Shown: positions 38,118 to 47,681, numbered from the stretch's first letter. The stretch: 64,000 bases of DNA from AP-15 sp963833745 (GCA_963833745.1 CAWHZD010000003.1:124001-188000), one strand, 5' to 3'. A program made the numbers and translations. The notes: generated by a model not told the origin, from the letters alone.

Positions 38118-39353
38118 TCATTGTGTCGCGACAGGGCATCTCTGATCGACTGCAGAGTGTGGCAAGCTGGCTGTGCTCTGTTCCTCGAACAGGACGCGCC
38201 CAAGGATGTCACCATCCTCCTCCCGGGCCTTCGCCTGACGCTCTTTGATGAGGTGACCATACACGTTGAGGGTCATCGCCGCGTCCACATGGCCCAGGCG
38301 CTCCTGGATCGTCTTGAGGTCCTTGTTCTCGGCAATCAATATCGAGGCATAGAAGTGCCTCAGCGAATAGGGCGTGTAGAGGTTTTGCAGAACCTTTTCG
38401 CCCTCCATCTGCCGCACCAATCCCGCTTCTTTCATCAGGGTATGCCAGCAGCGGCGGGAGAAATGGCCGTACATCTGGTGACGTCCGTGCGCTCCAGGGT
38501 AGACCAAACCGTCGAGGTTTGGGCCGTCGTGCCGCTCAATATAGTGCCGCGTCATGTGAAGCACGTGCGGACCGATCGGCAAGTACCGCCGCGCCGCGGG
38601 GCTCTTGGGGACTTCAATCCGGTTGCTGCGGCTGAGCGCCTGGGAAACGCGGATACCGCGGTCCAGGAGATCGACGGTCGGAAGGGCCAGATACTCCTGC
38701 GGGCGCATGCCGGAGTCCGATGCGAGGTAAATCATGGCGCGGTAGCGCTGCCAGGGTTGGGAAATGTACTTGTGCCGGTGATTGGCAAGGCGGTCGGCCG
38801 CGCCGAGTATCGACCTGACCTCCGCTATTGACGGAATCTCGACCGGCTCCTTGTAGCGGGATCGCTGGATGGTGATCCGTGTCGCCGGATCGGTAGCAAG
38901 AACGCCCTGTGTGACCATCTCGATCAACATCGAGTGAAAGCAGGACAACGTTCTCTTCGCCTGATCGCGCGTGTGCTCAATCAGCAGCCACGACCGGAAG
39001 GCGACGAGATCGGCCAATTCAAGTTCGTGCAACGCCGTTTCCCAGGCATAGGCGCGCATGATCGCGGCGCAACCCTTGTAGACGCCGAGGGTCGCCGGCG
39101 ACACGGGATCGCGCCCGTCGCGGCCTTCATGTTCGCAAACCTCAAGCCACCTTTGAATGGCCTGCTCGACGGATCTGATATCGGTGCTGCGCGGCCTGGC
39201 GGCGGCACGCGCTTTGGAGTCTTCGCGAAACGCGCGCGCCTCCTTGAGCGTTGCGAACGTCGCGTAAGCATAGCCAGACTGTACCGCCTTGGTGGGGTAT
39301 CGAACCTGGTAAGTGGTTCCTTTATTGCCAATTCGTTTCCGTATATCTGACAT
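38118..39353 (-). CDS. Tyrosine recombinase (integrase)
   Basis: The 411-residue integrase has an N-terminal arm-binding region, a SAM-like core-binding domain (about 60-155) and a catalytic domain with the first Arg in DSGMRPQEYLALP, box II TPYSLRHFYASIL (the usual first His is Tyr), LGHVDAAMTLNVYGHL with the catalytic Tyr. It is intact and would integrate and excise the island. Two small genes upstream on the same strand could include an excision factor. Confidence 0.92.
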   Translation of the reverse strand: MSDIRKRIGNKGTTYQVRYPTKAVQSGYAYATFATLKEARAFREDSKARAAARPRSTDIRSVEQAIQRWLEVCEHEGRDGRDPVSPATLGVYKGCAAIMRAYAWETALHELELADLVAFRSWLLIEHTRDQAKRTLSCFHSMLIEMVTQGVLATDPATRITIQRSRYKEPVEIPSIAEVRSILGAADRLANHRHKYISQPWQRYRAMIYLASDSGMRPQEYLALPTVDLLDRGIRVSQALSRSNRIEVPKSPAARRYLPIGPHVLHMTRHYIERHDGPNLDGLVYPGAHGRHQMYGHFSRRCWHTLMKEAGLVRQMEGEKVLQNLYTPYSLRHFYASILIAENKDLKTIQERLGHVDAAMTLNVYGHLIKERQAKAREEDGDILGRVLFEEQSTASLPHSAVDQRCPVATQ

Positions 39354-39404
39354 CGCTTTTAAATATTGTTTCCGGTGAATATGCTCTATTTACACCAACT
39401 AAAC

Positions 39405-39638
39405 TCACTCCTGCAAATTATTCTCGGCATTGACCTGAGCCTTCATATAAATACTTTGCAAGGCATTCTTTTCGATCTTCAGCTTTCCTTCGATCGGGTC
39501 GACGAAGAACGGGAGTTTGCGCCGGCCGTGCGCATCCTTGTCCGCGGCGCGCTTCATCTGACGCGGGTTCAGCGCCACACCCATTTCCGCGAGGACCTGG
39601 CGAGCCTGCTCGAGGTCGATATAACAGGGGTTCTTCAT
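39405..39638 (-). CDS. Small protein, possible excisionase
   Basis: 77 residues: YIDLEQARQVLAEMGVALNP, then RKLPFFVDPIEGKLKIEKNA, the outline of small DNA-binding excisionase/MerR-like proteins (helix pair, then basic wing). GGGAGG stands six bases before ATG. It is 51 bases upstream of the integrase on the same strand, which is why a recombination directionality role is suggested; not proven. Confidence 0.6.
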   Translation of the reverse strand: MKNPCYIDLEQARQVLAEMGVALNPRQMKRAADKDAHGRRKLPFFVDPIEGKLKIEKNALQSIYMKAQVNAENNLQE

Positions 39639-39693
39639 CGCGCGCCTCCCATCAGTCCTCGCTTCTCGCCTCGGCTCACCATTCGGCGCCTGA

Positions 39694-39933
39694 TCAGAGT
39701 TTGTACTGATCCGCTGCGCTGCGGTACGGCCCGATGCTGTACAGCTTCGTCAAGGGCCGTCCGCCCGCCATGCGCGGGATCACGTCGTCGCCCAAACCGT
39801 TCGTGGGATGGATATAGAGGGTCGCGCCGCGCGAGAACTTAACCGAGTAGTTGGTCTCAAGGTCATGGAGCTGCTCAAAAAGAGCTTGTCGAATGTCGGC
39901 GATCGTCATTTCTCCGCGGAGTTTAATTTCCAT
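39694..39933 (-). CDS. Small conserved-looking protein of unknown function (79 aa)
   Basis: The product begins MEIKLRGEMTIADIRQALFE, has a strand-rich middle (YSVKFSRGATLYIHPTNGLG) and ends RSAADQYKL. GGAG precedes ATG 39933 at a good distance. It lies first in a probable three-gene transcript with the excisionase-like and integrase genes, behind a promoter overlapped by a palindrome. No family recognised. Confidence 0.6.
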   Translation of the reverse strand: MEIKLRGEMTIADIRQALFEQLHDLETNYSVKFSRGATLYIHPTNGLGDDVIPRMAGGRPLTKLYSIGPYRSAADQYKL

Positions 39934-39975
39934 GTTATTTCTCCAAAAATATGGGCTTTAATCTGAAGACTCAGT

Positions 39976-40014
39976 GTATTATTCCATAATACTACTTTTG
40001 GTAGCGTAATGCAA
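39976..40014 (-). promoter_or_regulatory. Promoter with palindrome over the -10 box
   Basis: TTGCAT (40014-40009) and TATTAT (39991-39986) are exactly 17 bases apart on the minus strand. The perfect inverted repeat GTATTAT-tcc-ATAATAC (39976-39992) covers the -10 box, so binding there should repress the integrase operon. The repressor is not identified. Confidence 0.55.
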
Positions 40015-40261
40015 TTTGTGCAATTTATGCACTGGCGTCGGAGTAGTAGACCACGAGACCTTCACGGTTAACAGCGCCAAACCGCCGGGTTGGGTGATGG
40101 GGTGGACGCCCCCCGGACTGGCGCAAGGCGGCGCCGGGCAGCCACAGCCACCAAGGTCGCATACGGACCTGGGCTACGGCAAGCAACAGCCTTACGTGAC
40201 CATCCTGAATGCGATATGGATTCCGGACACGGCATGCCGACGCCCCAAAAGCAGGCGGCTC

Positions 40262-41527
40262 ATGGTCACCCAGCTTGAGAAAGAGACAAAAGGCGCGTGG
40301 ATCATCCACCACGGCCGGAAAATTGCGCTGGACGTAAATGCGCCCGCCGAGTTCCCGGTGCTCGACGAAACCGCGAAGGCCGCCGAGCTGCTCATCAGGC
40401 TGGGTCAATCGGACACCACGACGCTCACGAAGCAGGAGGTGGATGCTGTTGCACGGGCAGCGCATCTGAACCCACGTTCGGAGCTGCCGCATTATTTAGG
40501 GCTTCTTGAAAGCCGGCGGTTGATCGATCAGGCGGGAAACGAGGTGCGTGTCCTTGGCCTGACTAGTCGCACCACTCTTAGTCATACCTGCGATATCCTG
40601 ACGGAAGCTGAGCCATCCGCCTATGAGGAGGCGGCCATCGATCTTGCCGAACTGACCTCCCAAGCTCCGCAAAGCATGCGGCGGGTCGGCGAATTTATCG
40701 GTGATACGCACAGGATCGCATCCAGGGATGCGCAGGACCTTCTTCAACGGTCTATCGAGGTCGGCTTCGTCGATTATGAAGGGGAAGGCGACGACGGGCT
40801 GCTGTTCAACGGCAACCTGTTCAAGCGCGAGACCGTTGCCAAGTCAGAGAGGGTGATCTCCTCTCTCTCTTCGGAGGAGCAAACCAAGCTTACCGAGTTT
40901 GACGAAATCCTCAAGCGCAGCGGCTGTGTATTAGCAGCTACAGCGGATCGCGTGCTTGGCCGTCTTCTGTTCGAGAAGCTAAAGGCGGCATCCCTGTACG
41001 AAATCAACACCGTCTCAAACGAGCATGGCGAGCATGCCTTCGTGAATTCTCCTGGGGCGTTTCATAAGTTCGTCAATCCGCTGATCGATGACAGCTTCGA
41101 TCTGGCCAAGGCATTGGTTTCGGCCCTAACCTACGGCATGTCCCTCCGCCATCCGTCCAGAGGCCGTATTATCAGTGTCGACTGGATACTCGGCGCTCTC
41201 ATCAAAGGCCGCACGATTGGCCCCGCGACCGCCATTGGCAACGACTATCGCGTGCTCGAACAGAGCCGGGTTGTTCAATTGACCCCTGCCACCGGCAGCA
41301 TGTTCACAATGCGGCTTCGCAAGCGCGAAATCGGGGAGTTGGCCCTCCAGGTGCTCAAGAGAGGCGATGCCAATGCGGAAGCGATTAGCGTGCCTCCGAG
41401 TTCGCCCATGACAGGGTACATCGGGCCAGAGCAGAGCAGGGTACGGGTCCGCCGCAACCAGAGGCAGCCGAGCAAGCGGGCAACGCGCGACATCCTGAGC
41501 GCCTTGCGGGGCGGGAGGTCGATATAA
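40262..41527 (+). CDS. Unknown protein, first gene of a two-gene nuclease operon
   Basis: From ATG 40262 the product is about 421 residues (MVTQLEKETKGAWIIHHGRK at the start). It is predicted largely helical with several winged-helix-like segments (LTKQEVDAVARAAHLN with LPHYLGLLESRRLID; SMRRVGEFIGDTHRI; DAQDLLQRSIEVGFVDY) and a basic C-terminal tail (RVRRNQRQPSKRATRD). The frame is open upstream to a TTG at 40016, but that part looks noncoding. TAATG overlap couples it to the next gene, which has a PD-(D/E)XK-like fold. I recognise no family; a DNA- or partner-recognition role is inferred. Confidence 0.75.
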   Translation: MVTQLEKETKGAWIIHHGRKIALDVNAPAEFPVLDETAKAAELLIRLGQSDTTTLTKQEVDAVARAAHLNPRSELPHYLGLLESRRLIDQAGNEVRVLGLTSRTTLSHTCDILTEAEPSAYEEAAIDLAELTSQAPQSMRRVGEFIGDTHRIASRDAQDLLQRSIEVGFVDYEGEGDDGLLFNGNLFKRETVAKSERVISSLSSEEQTKLTEFDEILKRSGCVLAATADRVLGRLLFEKLKAASLYEINTVSNEHGEHAFVNSPGAFHKFVNPLIDDSFDLAKALVSALTYGMSLRHPSRGRIISVDWILGALIKGRTIGPATAIGNDYRVLEQSRVVQLTPATGSMFTMRLRKREIGELALQVLKRGDANAEAISVPPSSPMTGYIGPEQSRVRVRRNQRQPSKRATRDILSALRGGRSI

Positions 41528-42591
41528 TGGCGCGAGGCGGCAAGGGCGATAAAGGTTACCGGCTCGAAGAATTACTGCGGGCGTATTTTCTCAGGGCGGG
41601 CTTCTTCGTCGTCCGGAGCGTCCCTTTCCAAGATGCGGGCGACGACCTCACGGACATTGACTTGTGGCTTTACGAACGGCCGACAGGCTCTTCCCGACGC
41701 CGCCAGATTGTCGATGCTAAGTCGAAGACGCGACCCAAAGCCGTCGAGCGGCTGTTGTGGACGAAGGGGCTGGCCCAGCTCCTCGATGTTGACGGGGCCT
41801 ATGTGGCAACGACTGACGCCCGGCCCATGCTGCGGGGTATCTCCAAGAAGCTCGGCATTTCCGTACTGGACGGTGCCGATATCAGGCGCATCAGTCAGAG
41901 TGAGAAAGTGATCTTCCCGGACCGGATATCAGAAGAGGAATTTGTCGGAAAGATAACATCGGTCGATAAGGCGCGCCGTAGTAAGGAGTTTCAATTACAG
42001 TGTCACGACATTAAATTTTCACTGATCGACCACTTTGGTGCAGGGACTATCAATCGGGCGTTGGAATCATTTGCTTTCTTCGCTGCTGCTGCCGTCACAT
42101 CCCACCCTAACACGGATGCATCCGAGATAGCGCTGCGACTGACCTATTTCGCTGCGGCTGTCGTGGGTATTTCGCTTGACTACATCGGCTCGGAAATCTC
42201 ATTCCGGGCCGCCGAAGAAAGACAAACGGCATTGGTCAATGCGATCAGGTTTGGCGATATTGATGAGACCGCCGGCCTTGAGCGGATTAGGCTAGCGATA
42301 GGGCTGCTTCAAAAATATGCGCCAACCGGCGAGGCCACGGCCAGAGCCGTGGATTTGGCTGTGAAGCAGGATTTCAAAAATATTCCTGCCGAAATCGTCG
42401 CCGAGTACGTTATAAAAAGCACCAAGTCCGAGGACTTGTTCCAGATCGCAAGACAACTTGAGCACCTTGCCTTCTTAAACGCGGTCACTTCGTTTGATGA
42501 GCTTGGCATGGACGATAAATCGTTCATGGCCATGCTGCTTGATTACAGCGGCGTTGACCGGGCACGCTTCGCCTCTTGCTGGAGTGCGTAG
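41527..42591 (+). CDS. PD-(D/E)XK nuclease-like protein
   Basis: The 354-residue protein opens with a restriction-endonuclease-like fold: YRLEELLRAYFLRAGFFVV (helix with Glu), DDLTDIDLWLYE (Asp43/Asp45) and RRRQIVDAKSKTRPKAVERL (Asp63-x-Lys65), followed by LLWTKGLAQLLDVDGAYVAT. About 200 C-terminal residues are helical and unfamiliar. It is coupled to the gene before it and sits next to an integrase, which suggests an island-borne defence or restriction system. Cleavage activity is predicted from motifs only. Confidence 0.8.
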   Translation: MARGGKGDKGYRLEELLRAYFLRAGFFVVRSVPFQDAGDDLTDIDLWLYERPTGSSRRRQIVDAKSKTRPKAVERLLWTKGLAQLLDVDGAYVATTDARPMLRGISKKLGISVLDGADIRRISQSEKVIFPDRISEEEFVGKITSVDKARRSKEFQLQCHDIKFSLIDHFGAGTINRALESFAFFAAAAVTSHPNTDASEIALRLTYFAAAVVGISLDYIGSEISFRAAEERQTALVNAIRFGDIDETAGLERIRLAIGLLQKYAPTGEATARAVDLAVKQDFKNIPAEIVAEYVIKSTKSEDLFQIARQLEHLAFLNAVTSFDELGMDDKSFMAMLLDYSGVDRARFASCWSA

Positions 42592-42948
42592 AGCCCCGGG
42601 CGACCAACGATGGACCGTTGTTCTCTCGCGCTCGGCAAAGGCGGTAGGATTCTTGCGATGGAGGCCGCCGTGGGGCGCGACGATTTCGGTTCTGAGTGGA
42701 AGGAATGCTTCTAGCTAACCCGCGGCGGAGACTGTCGCTCGACTTGAGTCGATCGATCGTGGTTAGAGAACGCCCGGAATCGGCGCGCAGCCGTCGGCGC
42801 CAGCTCAGACCGTCATTGACCGCTTTTCCTCCCCCGACAAATCCGCACATCTCTTCGCCGCGAGAGGCGAGTCACGGTCCCAAAGCTTGAGACTGACGTC
42901 GCTAACGGCCTTCCAAGGTTCCTTGGCGGCACGGCAACAAAACAGAGC
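42592..42948. other. Stretch without a recognisable gene
   Basis: Short overlapping ORFs in both directions, none with a start signal or family likeness. It separates the convergent nuclease operon and dinB. Confidence 0.4.
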
Positions 42949-44070
42949 CTAAACGGGCAGGCTGAGGTCGCGCTCTCTTTCGGACTCTCCGGCGAGTGAA
43001 GACAAGGAGACGCCCAGGAGCCGAACACCTCTCGCGACCGGAAAGAGAGGTTCGAGCAGTGCGTTGCTAAGTTGTGCGAGTTCGCTTCTTGTCCCGATCT
43101 GTACCTTGCCGGTGCGGCTTCGAGTGATCTGCTGGAAGTTGGCGAACTTGACCTTGAGCGTGACCGTGCGGCCGCGGAGACCGGAGCCCTCACAGTACCT
43201 CCACACCTTGTCGACGATCTCTTGAAGCGCATCGCGCGTGGCTTCATAGGTGAAAAGATCGGCCGGAAACGTGTTCTCGGCCCCGACCGACTTTCGTATC
43301 CGGTCGGCGCGGACAGGCCGCTCATCGACTCCTCGCGCGACCCCGTAATAGTAGGAGCCCGCTTTCCCGAAATGCTCCTGCAGGAAGGCTAAGGTCTGCG
43401 CCTTGAGGTCAAGCCCGGTTCTTATCCCGAGATGCTGCATCTTCTTGGCTGTCGCGGGCCCGACGCCGTGAAACTTTCTGACCGGCAGGGTCTCGACGAA
43501 TGCCGGCCCCATCGCGGGCGTGATGACGAAGAGCCCGTCCGGCTTGCGGTGATCCGAGGCGAGTTTGGCGAGGAACTTGTTGTACGAGACGCCGGCGGAA
43601 GCGGTGAGCTCGGTTTCGGCGCGGATCCGTGCCCGGATTGCTTCGGCGATCTGTGTCGCCGAGGCGATGCCCTTGAGGTTTTCGGTGACATCGAGATACG
43701 CCTCATCGAGCGACAACGGCTCGATAATCGGCGTGTATTCGGCGAAGATATCCCGGATCTGCAGCGAGATCGCCTTGTACGCATCGAAGCGCGGACTGAC
43801 AAAGATCAGATCCGGGCATTTCCGCTTGGCCGTGATCGATGGCATCGCCGAATGCACGCCGAATTTCCGCGCTTCGTAACTCGCGGCCGCGACGACGCCG
43901 CGTTCGCGCGATCCGCCCACCGCGACCGGTTTCCCGCGCAGCTCCGGATTGTCGCGCTGTTCGACCGACGCGTAGAACGCATCCATGTCTATATGGATGA
44001 TCTTGCGCGGCCTGCCGGCATCGGCCGAAACTCCTTCTGCGCGCTCTTCCGTCTCCATTTGAACCCTCAT
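42949..44070 (-). CDS. dinB: DNA polymerase IV (Y family)
   Basis: The 373-residue protein has the catalytic acidic motifs IIHIDMDAFYASVEQRDNPE and EPLSLDEAYLDVTENLKG, the steric-gate region, AGVSYNKFLAKLASDHRKPD and helix-hairpin-helix thumb VRKFHGVGPATAKKMQHLGI, then the little-finger domain. Pol IV copies across damaged bases with low fidelity. The start may be ATG 44070 or 44058. Intact, alone on its strand here, and usually SOS-controlled, though no LexA box was recognised. Confidence 0.95.
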   Translation of the reverse strand: MRVQMETEERAEGVSADAGRPRKIIHIDMDAFYASVEQRDNPELRGKPVAVGGSRERGVVAAASYEARKFGVHSAMPSITAKRKCPDLIFVSPRFDAYKAISLQIRDIFAEYTPIIEPLSLDEAYLDVTENLKGIASATQIAEAIRARIRAETELTASAGVSYNKFLAKLASDHRKPDGLFVITPAMGPAFVETLPVRKFHGVGPATAKKMQHLGIRTGLDLKAQTLAFLQEHFGKAGSYYYGVARGVDERPVRADRIRKSVGAENTFPADLFTYEATRDALQEIVDKVWRYCEGSGLRGRTVTLKVKFANFQQITRSRTGKVQIGTRSELAQLSNALLEPLFPVARGVRLLGVSLSSLAGESERERDLSLPV

Positions 44071-44199
44071 CCCGATCGTTGGCCAAGGGAGGATGCGGTT
44101 CGCGCGACACGCGCGTCGCCCGATAGGTAATCGATGGCGTCGGCCGGCGCCACCGATTAACCTCAGCCGCCAGACCGGGGATTAGCCAGGGAGAGTGGC

Positions 44200-45042
44200 A
44201 TGTATTTCGGCGGCGCGATGTTCTTCACCGAGTATTCGATGTCGGCGATGGAGCTTGCCCACGCGCTCGAGGAGCGCGGCTTCGAGTCGATGTGGGCGCC
44301 CGAGCATTCGCATATCCCGCTGTCGCGCAAGACGCCGTTTCCGGGAGGCGGCGACCTGCCCAAACAGTACGCCGACGCGATGGACCCGTTCGTGGTGCTG
44401 GCAGCGGCCAGCCAGGTTGCCAAGAGAATCAAATTCGGCACCGGCGTGCTGCTGGTGCAGCAGCGCGACGCGATCCAGACCGCCAAGCTGGTCGCCTCGA
44501 TCGACCAGGTGAGCCAGGGACGGTTCCTGTTCGGCATCGGCGGCGGCTGGAACCAGGACGAAATGGAAAACCACGGCACCGTCTATGCCAGCCGCTTCAA
44601 GCGGATGCGCGAATCCATCGAGGCGATGAAGGAAATCTGGACGAAACCGGAATCCGAATACCACGGGGAGTTCGTCCATTTCGATCCGATGATCGCCAGG
44701 CCCAAACCGATACAGAAACCGCACCCGCCGATCCATGTCGGCGGCGCCTTCCCGCATGGTGCACGGCGCGCGATCCGCTATGGCGATGGCTGGATTCCAA
44801 CGGCCCGCAGCGATCTCGCCGAGGTCCTGCCGAAATTCCGTAAGATGGCGCGGGAGGCGGGCCGCGATCCAGCTTCCATCGAAATCACCTTGTTCGGCCT
44901 CGGCGAGGATCTCGACCGGGTGAAGCGCCTGGCGGAGATGGGTGTCGGACGCGTGGTGCCGATGTTCCCGCCGGAGAAGGCGGACACGGTGCTGCCGATG
45001 GTCGACCGCTGGACCAACATCATGGGGCAGGTGAACCGGTAG
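44200..45042 (+). CDS. LLM-class (F420-type) oxidoreductase, copy 1
   Basis: The 280-residue TIM-barrel protein has the luciferase-like signature: YFGGAMFFTEYSM, SMWAPEHSHIPLSRKTPFPG, GRFLFGIGGGWNQDEMENHG and PHPPIHVGGAFPHGARRAIR. Members use coenzyme F420 or FMN to oxidise or reduce varied substrates. ATG has AGGGAG seven bases upstream. A close paralog is at 52936-53778. Adjacent downstream is a DNA ligase gene with 44 bases between, which may be chance. Substrate unknown. Confidence 0.9.
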   Translation: MYFGGAMFFTEYSMSAMELAHALEERGFESMWAPEHSHIPLSRKTPFPGGGDLPKQYADAMDPFVVLAAASQVAKRIKFGTGVLLVQQRDAIQTAKLVASIDQVSQGRFLFGIGGGWNQDEMENHGTVYASRFKRMRESIEAMKEIWTKPESEYHGEFVHFDPMIARPKPIQKPHPPIHVGGAFPHGARRAIRYGDGWIPTARSDLAEVLPKFRKMAREAGRDPASIEITLFGLGEDLDRVKRLAEMGVGRVVPMFPPEKADTVLPMVDRWTNIMGQVNR

Positions 45043-45086
45043 ATCCGACCGGGATCGATCTGCGATGCGGTGATCGTGTCCAAGAC

Positions 45087-46148
45087 ATGACACGCTCGCT
45101 CGCGGAAGGGCGGCGCGCCGAAGCAACGGCCCTTCCCGGTTGGGTCAAACCACAACTGACCAGAGTGGTCGACGCGCCGCCGGACGGACCCGAGTGGCTT
45201 CACGAAATCAAATTCGACGGATACCGGATGCATGCCCGGCTGGACCGCGGCGCGGTCCGGCTCCTGACCCGCACCGGACTCGACTGGACCCCTAAATATC
45301 CGGCGATCGCTTCGGCCATATCATTGCTTCCCGCCCGGCAAGCGTATCTCGATGGTGAACTCGCCGGCGTCCGGTCCGACGGCACGACCTCGTTCAGCCT
45401 GGTCCAGTCCGCGTCGGACGCGGGCAACGCCGGTGCGCTGGTCTTCTTCCTGTTCGACCTGCTCCACCTCGACGGCGAAACGATTGGCCCGAAGCCGCTT
45501 GAAGAACGGAAGGAGCGCCTTCGCGCGCTGCTGTCTCAGGCGCGTTCACCGCTTCAATACAGCGACTATCAGATCGGCTGCGGCCGAACGTTCTACGAGC
45601 ATGCATGCGCCCTGAAGCTCGAAGGGATTATTTCGAAGCGGGCGGACGCGCCCTACGCGCCCGGCAACCGCGGTCTGTGGCTCAAGGTCAAATGCCTGAA
45701 CCGCGAGGAGTTCGTGGTGATCGGCTGGACCGACCCCGAGGGCGCGCGGCCGTGGCTCGGTGCGTTGCTGCTCGCCTATACCGATCCGGACGGGCGGCTC
45801 ACATACGCCGGCCGCGTCGGCACCGGCATCGACAACGCGGAACTCGAACGGCTGTGGCGCCGCCTGCAACCGCTGGCATCGCCCGCCATGCCGCTCGATG
45901 TGCCTCCACCACGCTCGACCCGTTTCGGCTCGCCGCTGGTCTTGAGCCGCGTGCATTGGGTGCGCCCGGAGCTTGTCGCCGAAGTCAAATACCTGGCCTG
46001 GACGGAGGACAACCTGCTTCGTCAGGTGGTCTATGAGGGCTTACGCGAGGACAAGCCGGCCGCGGAGGTCCGCCGTCCCGTGCCGCATCCAAAACCGATC
46101 GCGCCAACTCGTCCGCCTGCGCGCTCGACCCGCCCGCGGTCCGGGTGA
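45087..46148 (+). CDS. ligD: ATP-dependent DNA ligase, LigD-type ligase domain alone
   Basis: The 353-residue protein is a stand-alone ligase domain: the adenylated lysine motif HEIKFDGYRMHARL, YLDGELAGVRSDG, ALVFFLFDLLHLDGE, LEGIISKRADAPYAPGNRG, WLKVKCLNREEFVVIGWT and an OB-fold with LVAEVKYLAWTEDNLLRQVV. It resembles the ligase module of LigD without the primase and nuclease domains, so it could take part in Ku-dependent end joining or act alone. Only a Ku fragment is present in this window, so its partner, if any, is elsewhere. Confidence 0.92.
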   Translation: MTRSLAEGRRAEATALPGWVKPQLTRVVDAPPDGPEWLHEIKFDGYRMHARLDRGAVRLLTRTGLDWTPKYPAIASAISLLPARQAYLDGELAGVRSDGTTSFSLVQSASDAGNAGALVFFLFDLLHLDGETIGPKPLEERKERLRALLSQARSPLQYSDYQIGCGRTFYEHACALKLEGIISKRADAPYAPGNRGLWLKVKCLNREEFVVIGWTDPEGARPWLGALLLAYTDPDGRLTYAGRVGTGIDNAELERLWRRLQPLASPAMPLDVPPPRSTRFGSPLVLSRVHWVRPELVAEVKYLAWTEDNLLRQVVYEGLREDKPAAEVRRPVPHPKPIAPTRPPARSTRPRSG

Positions 46149-46357
46149 CAAAGCGCAGCCCACCCTCTTCACCGCATTCATAGCCCTCTTTCCTCCCGCC
46201 GCCGCAGCGCAGCGCTCCGGCGACATCTTGTCCTCTCTTTCTCTTCTGTCTTGAGCCGCTTTGAGGCCGCCGTCCGACAGGCCTTCCCTCTCGATGGTGA
46301 TCCGGGCCGCAGGAAAGGCCCTGATCGTCGGGGCCTCGCGACAGACAGGAGAAAAGG
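46149..46357. other. Intergenic stretch
   Basis: No gene recognised. The last bases hold the AGGAG site of the small gene at 46358. Confidence 0.4.
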
Positions 46358-46561
46358 ATGACGAAGATCATCACCTGCGCCGAGCTGCGCTACAGCCGGC
46401 TGGAGGAGCTTCAGGCTCTGTTCCGGAACCTTGAGGCCGAGCTGCTGAGCACGGCACCGGGTTCGTTCGAGCGCACCATCGCGCTCGCCAGCCTGGAAAA
46501 CGTCAGCCGCGCCATGGCGACATGCCGGGCCCGGCCGCCCTACCCGCGTCCGACGCCCTAG
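46358..46561 (+). CDS. Small hypothetical protein (67 aa)
   Basis: ATG follows AGGAGAAAAGG closely. The product MTKIITCAELRYSRLEELQA continues with LFRNLEAELLSTAPGSFERT and IALASLENVSRAMATCR: two amphipathic helices. I know no function. It precedes the convergent hipA fragment. Confidence 0.6.
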   Translation: MTKIITCAELRYSRLEELQALFRNLEAELLSTAPGSFERTIALASLENVSRAMATCRARPPYPRPTP

Positions 46562-46645
46562 CGCGCGTCGTCACGCTCTGCCGACCCCGCGGCGTTGCGC
46601 CGCGGGGTCGGCATCTCCGAACCGGACAATCTCAAGCCTTTTGCA

Positions 46646-47681
46646 TCATTCATCCGCTGCCGCGGCGGCGGCATTCATATCGATCGCCCGGATGCAGCGT
46701 TGGGCGCGGTCCAGAAGCGCGTCCGCAAGCCGCGTCATGAGGGGGTGATCGAGGCCTTCCATTTCCGCGGCCTGGCGGATGTCGGCGAGATGGTCGGGAA
46801 GCATGACCGCCAGTTCGCGAATGCGCTGAAGCAGCGCGTCCGGGTTCACCCGGAGATCGGCCGCGAGCTTCCTCCACTGATGCGGGCCGACGTCGCGCAG
46901 TCGATAGGCGCCGCCGACTTTCATGGCCAGCCGTACCTTCTGCACGTCGAAATCGTAGGGCAGGATGCTCGCGATGTCGTAAAGCGGCGCAAGACGCGCG
47001 CGGCCCTCTGCGCCGATCAGCAGGGAATAGTTCTTGGCATGCGCGTCGGTGCCGCCGATCAACCAGTTGAAGGCCAGCGCGTCGACGAACCGCTGCACAT
47101 CTTCCTGCGGCCGCCCGGAAAAAGTTCTCAGAAGCTCGACGGCTGCGCGCGCCCCCGGCCCACCCTCGTTCTCATATTTGTGTGTCGGCAGGATGGCCAG
47201 GGCCTGGCAAAGATCTTCCTGGTGCACGCGGATGATGCCGGATGGCGTTCTTTCGCGGTCGTAGCGTTCGATGACGATGGCGATCTCATTTTCGAATCGT
47301 CTGACCTCAGAATGCGCTGCGATCAGGCCGAGCGCCGAAGCGAGGCACATGCACAGATGCTCGTTCTCGGCATGGCCGTCGAATTCGCCGGTCGCCGCCT
47401 TCAGGATATGGGTGGTGGGCGCCCGGCCCGACGGCACGCCCCAGCGTCCCTGCTCCCAGAGAAGCGCGGTCTTGGGCTGGGCGCCCGCGAGGCTGAATTG
47501 CCCGGTATCACGTGGGGTCCGCCAGGCAGCGTGATCGTCGCGCAAGGCCCGGAGCCGCTCGGCGACACCTCGCTCGTCCAGCCATTCGATGGCGGAGGGC
47601 CCGTCGCCGATCACGCTATCGAGGCGTTCGGGCTGGACAAACTGAACTGCGCCGGCACAGTCTTCGCCGACATGGGAGAGC
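46646..47681 (-). pseudogene. hipA: HipA toxin kinase, C-terminal part, cut off by IS256
   Basis: Contains the HipA kinase core: FSLAGAQPKTALLWEQGRWG (ATP-binding loop), PTTHILKAATGEFDGHAENE, EIAIVIERYDRER, INHDQED-type RVHQEDLCQALAI, and the catalytic/metal motif LIGGTDAHAKNYSLLIGAEG followed by LAPLYDIASILPYDFD. The preceding HVGEDCAGAVQF joins ALLS of the N-terminal part at 49105-49373. HipA phosphorylates glutamyl-tRNA synthetase in E. coli; this split copy should be inactive. Confidence 0.9.

Noticed and set aside
40016..40261. N-terminal extension of the first nuclease-operon gene from a TTG
   Set aside because: Poor start, unusual composition; ATG 40262 begins the protein-like part.
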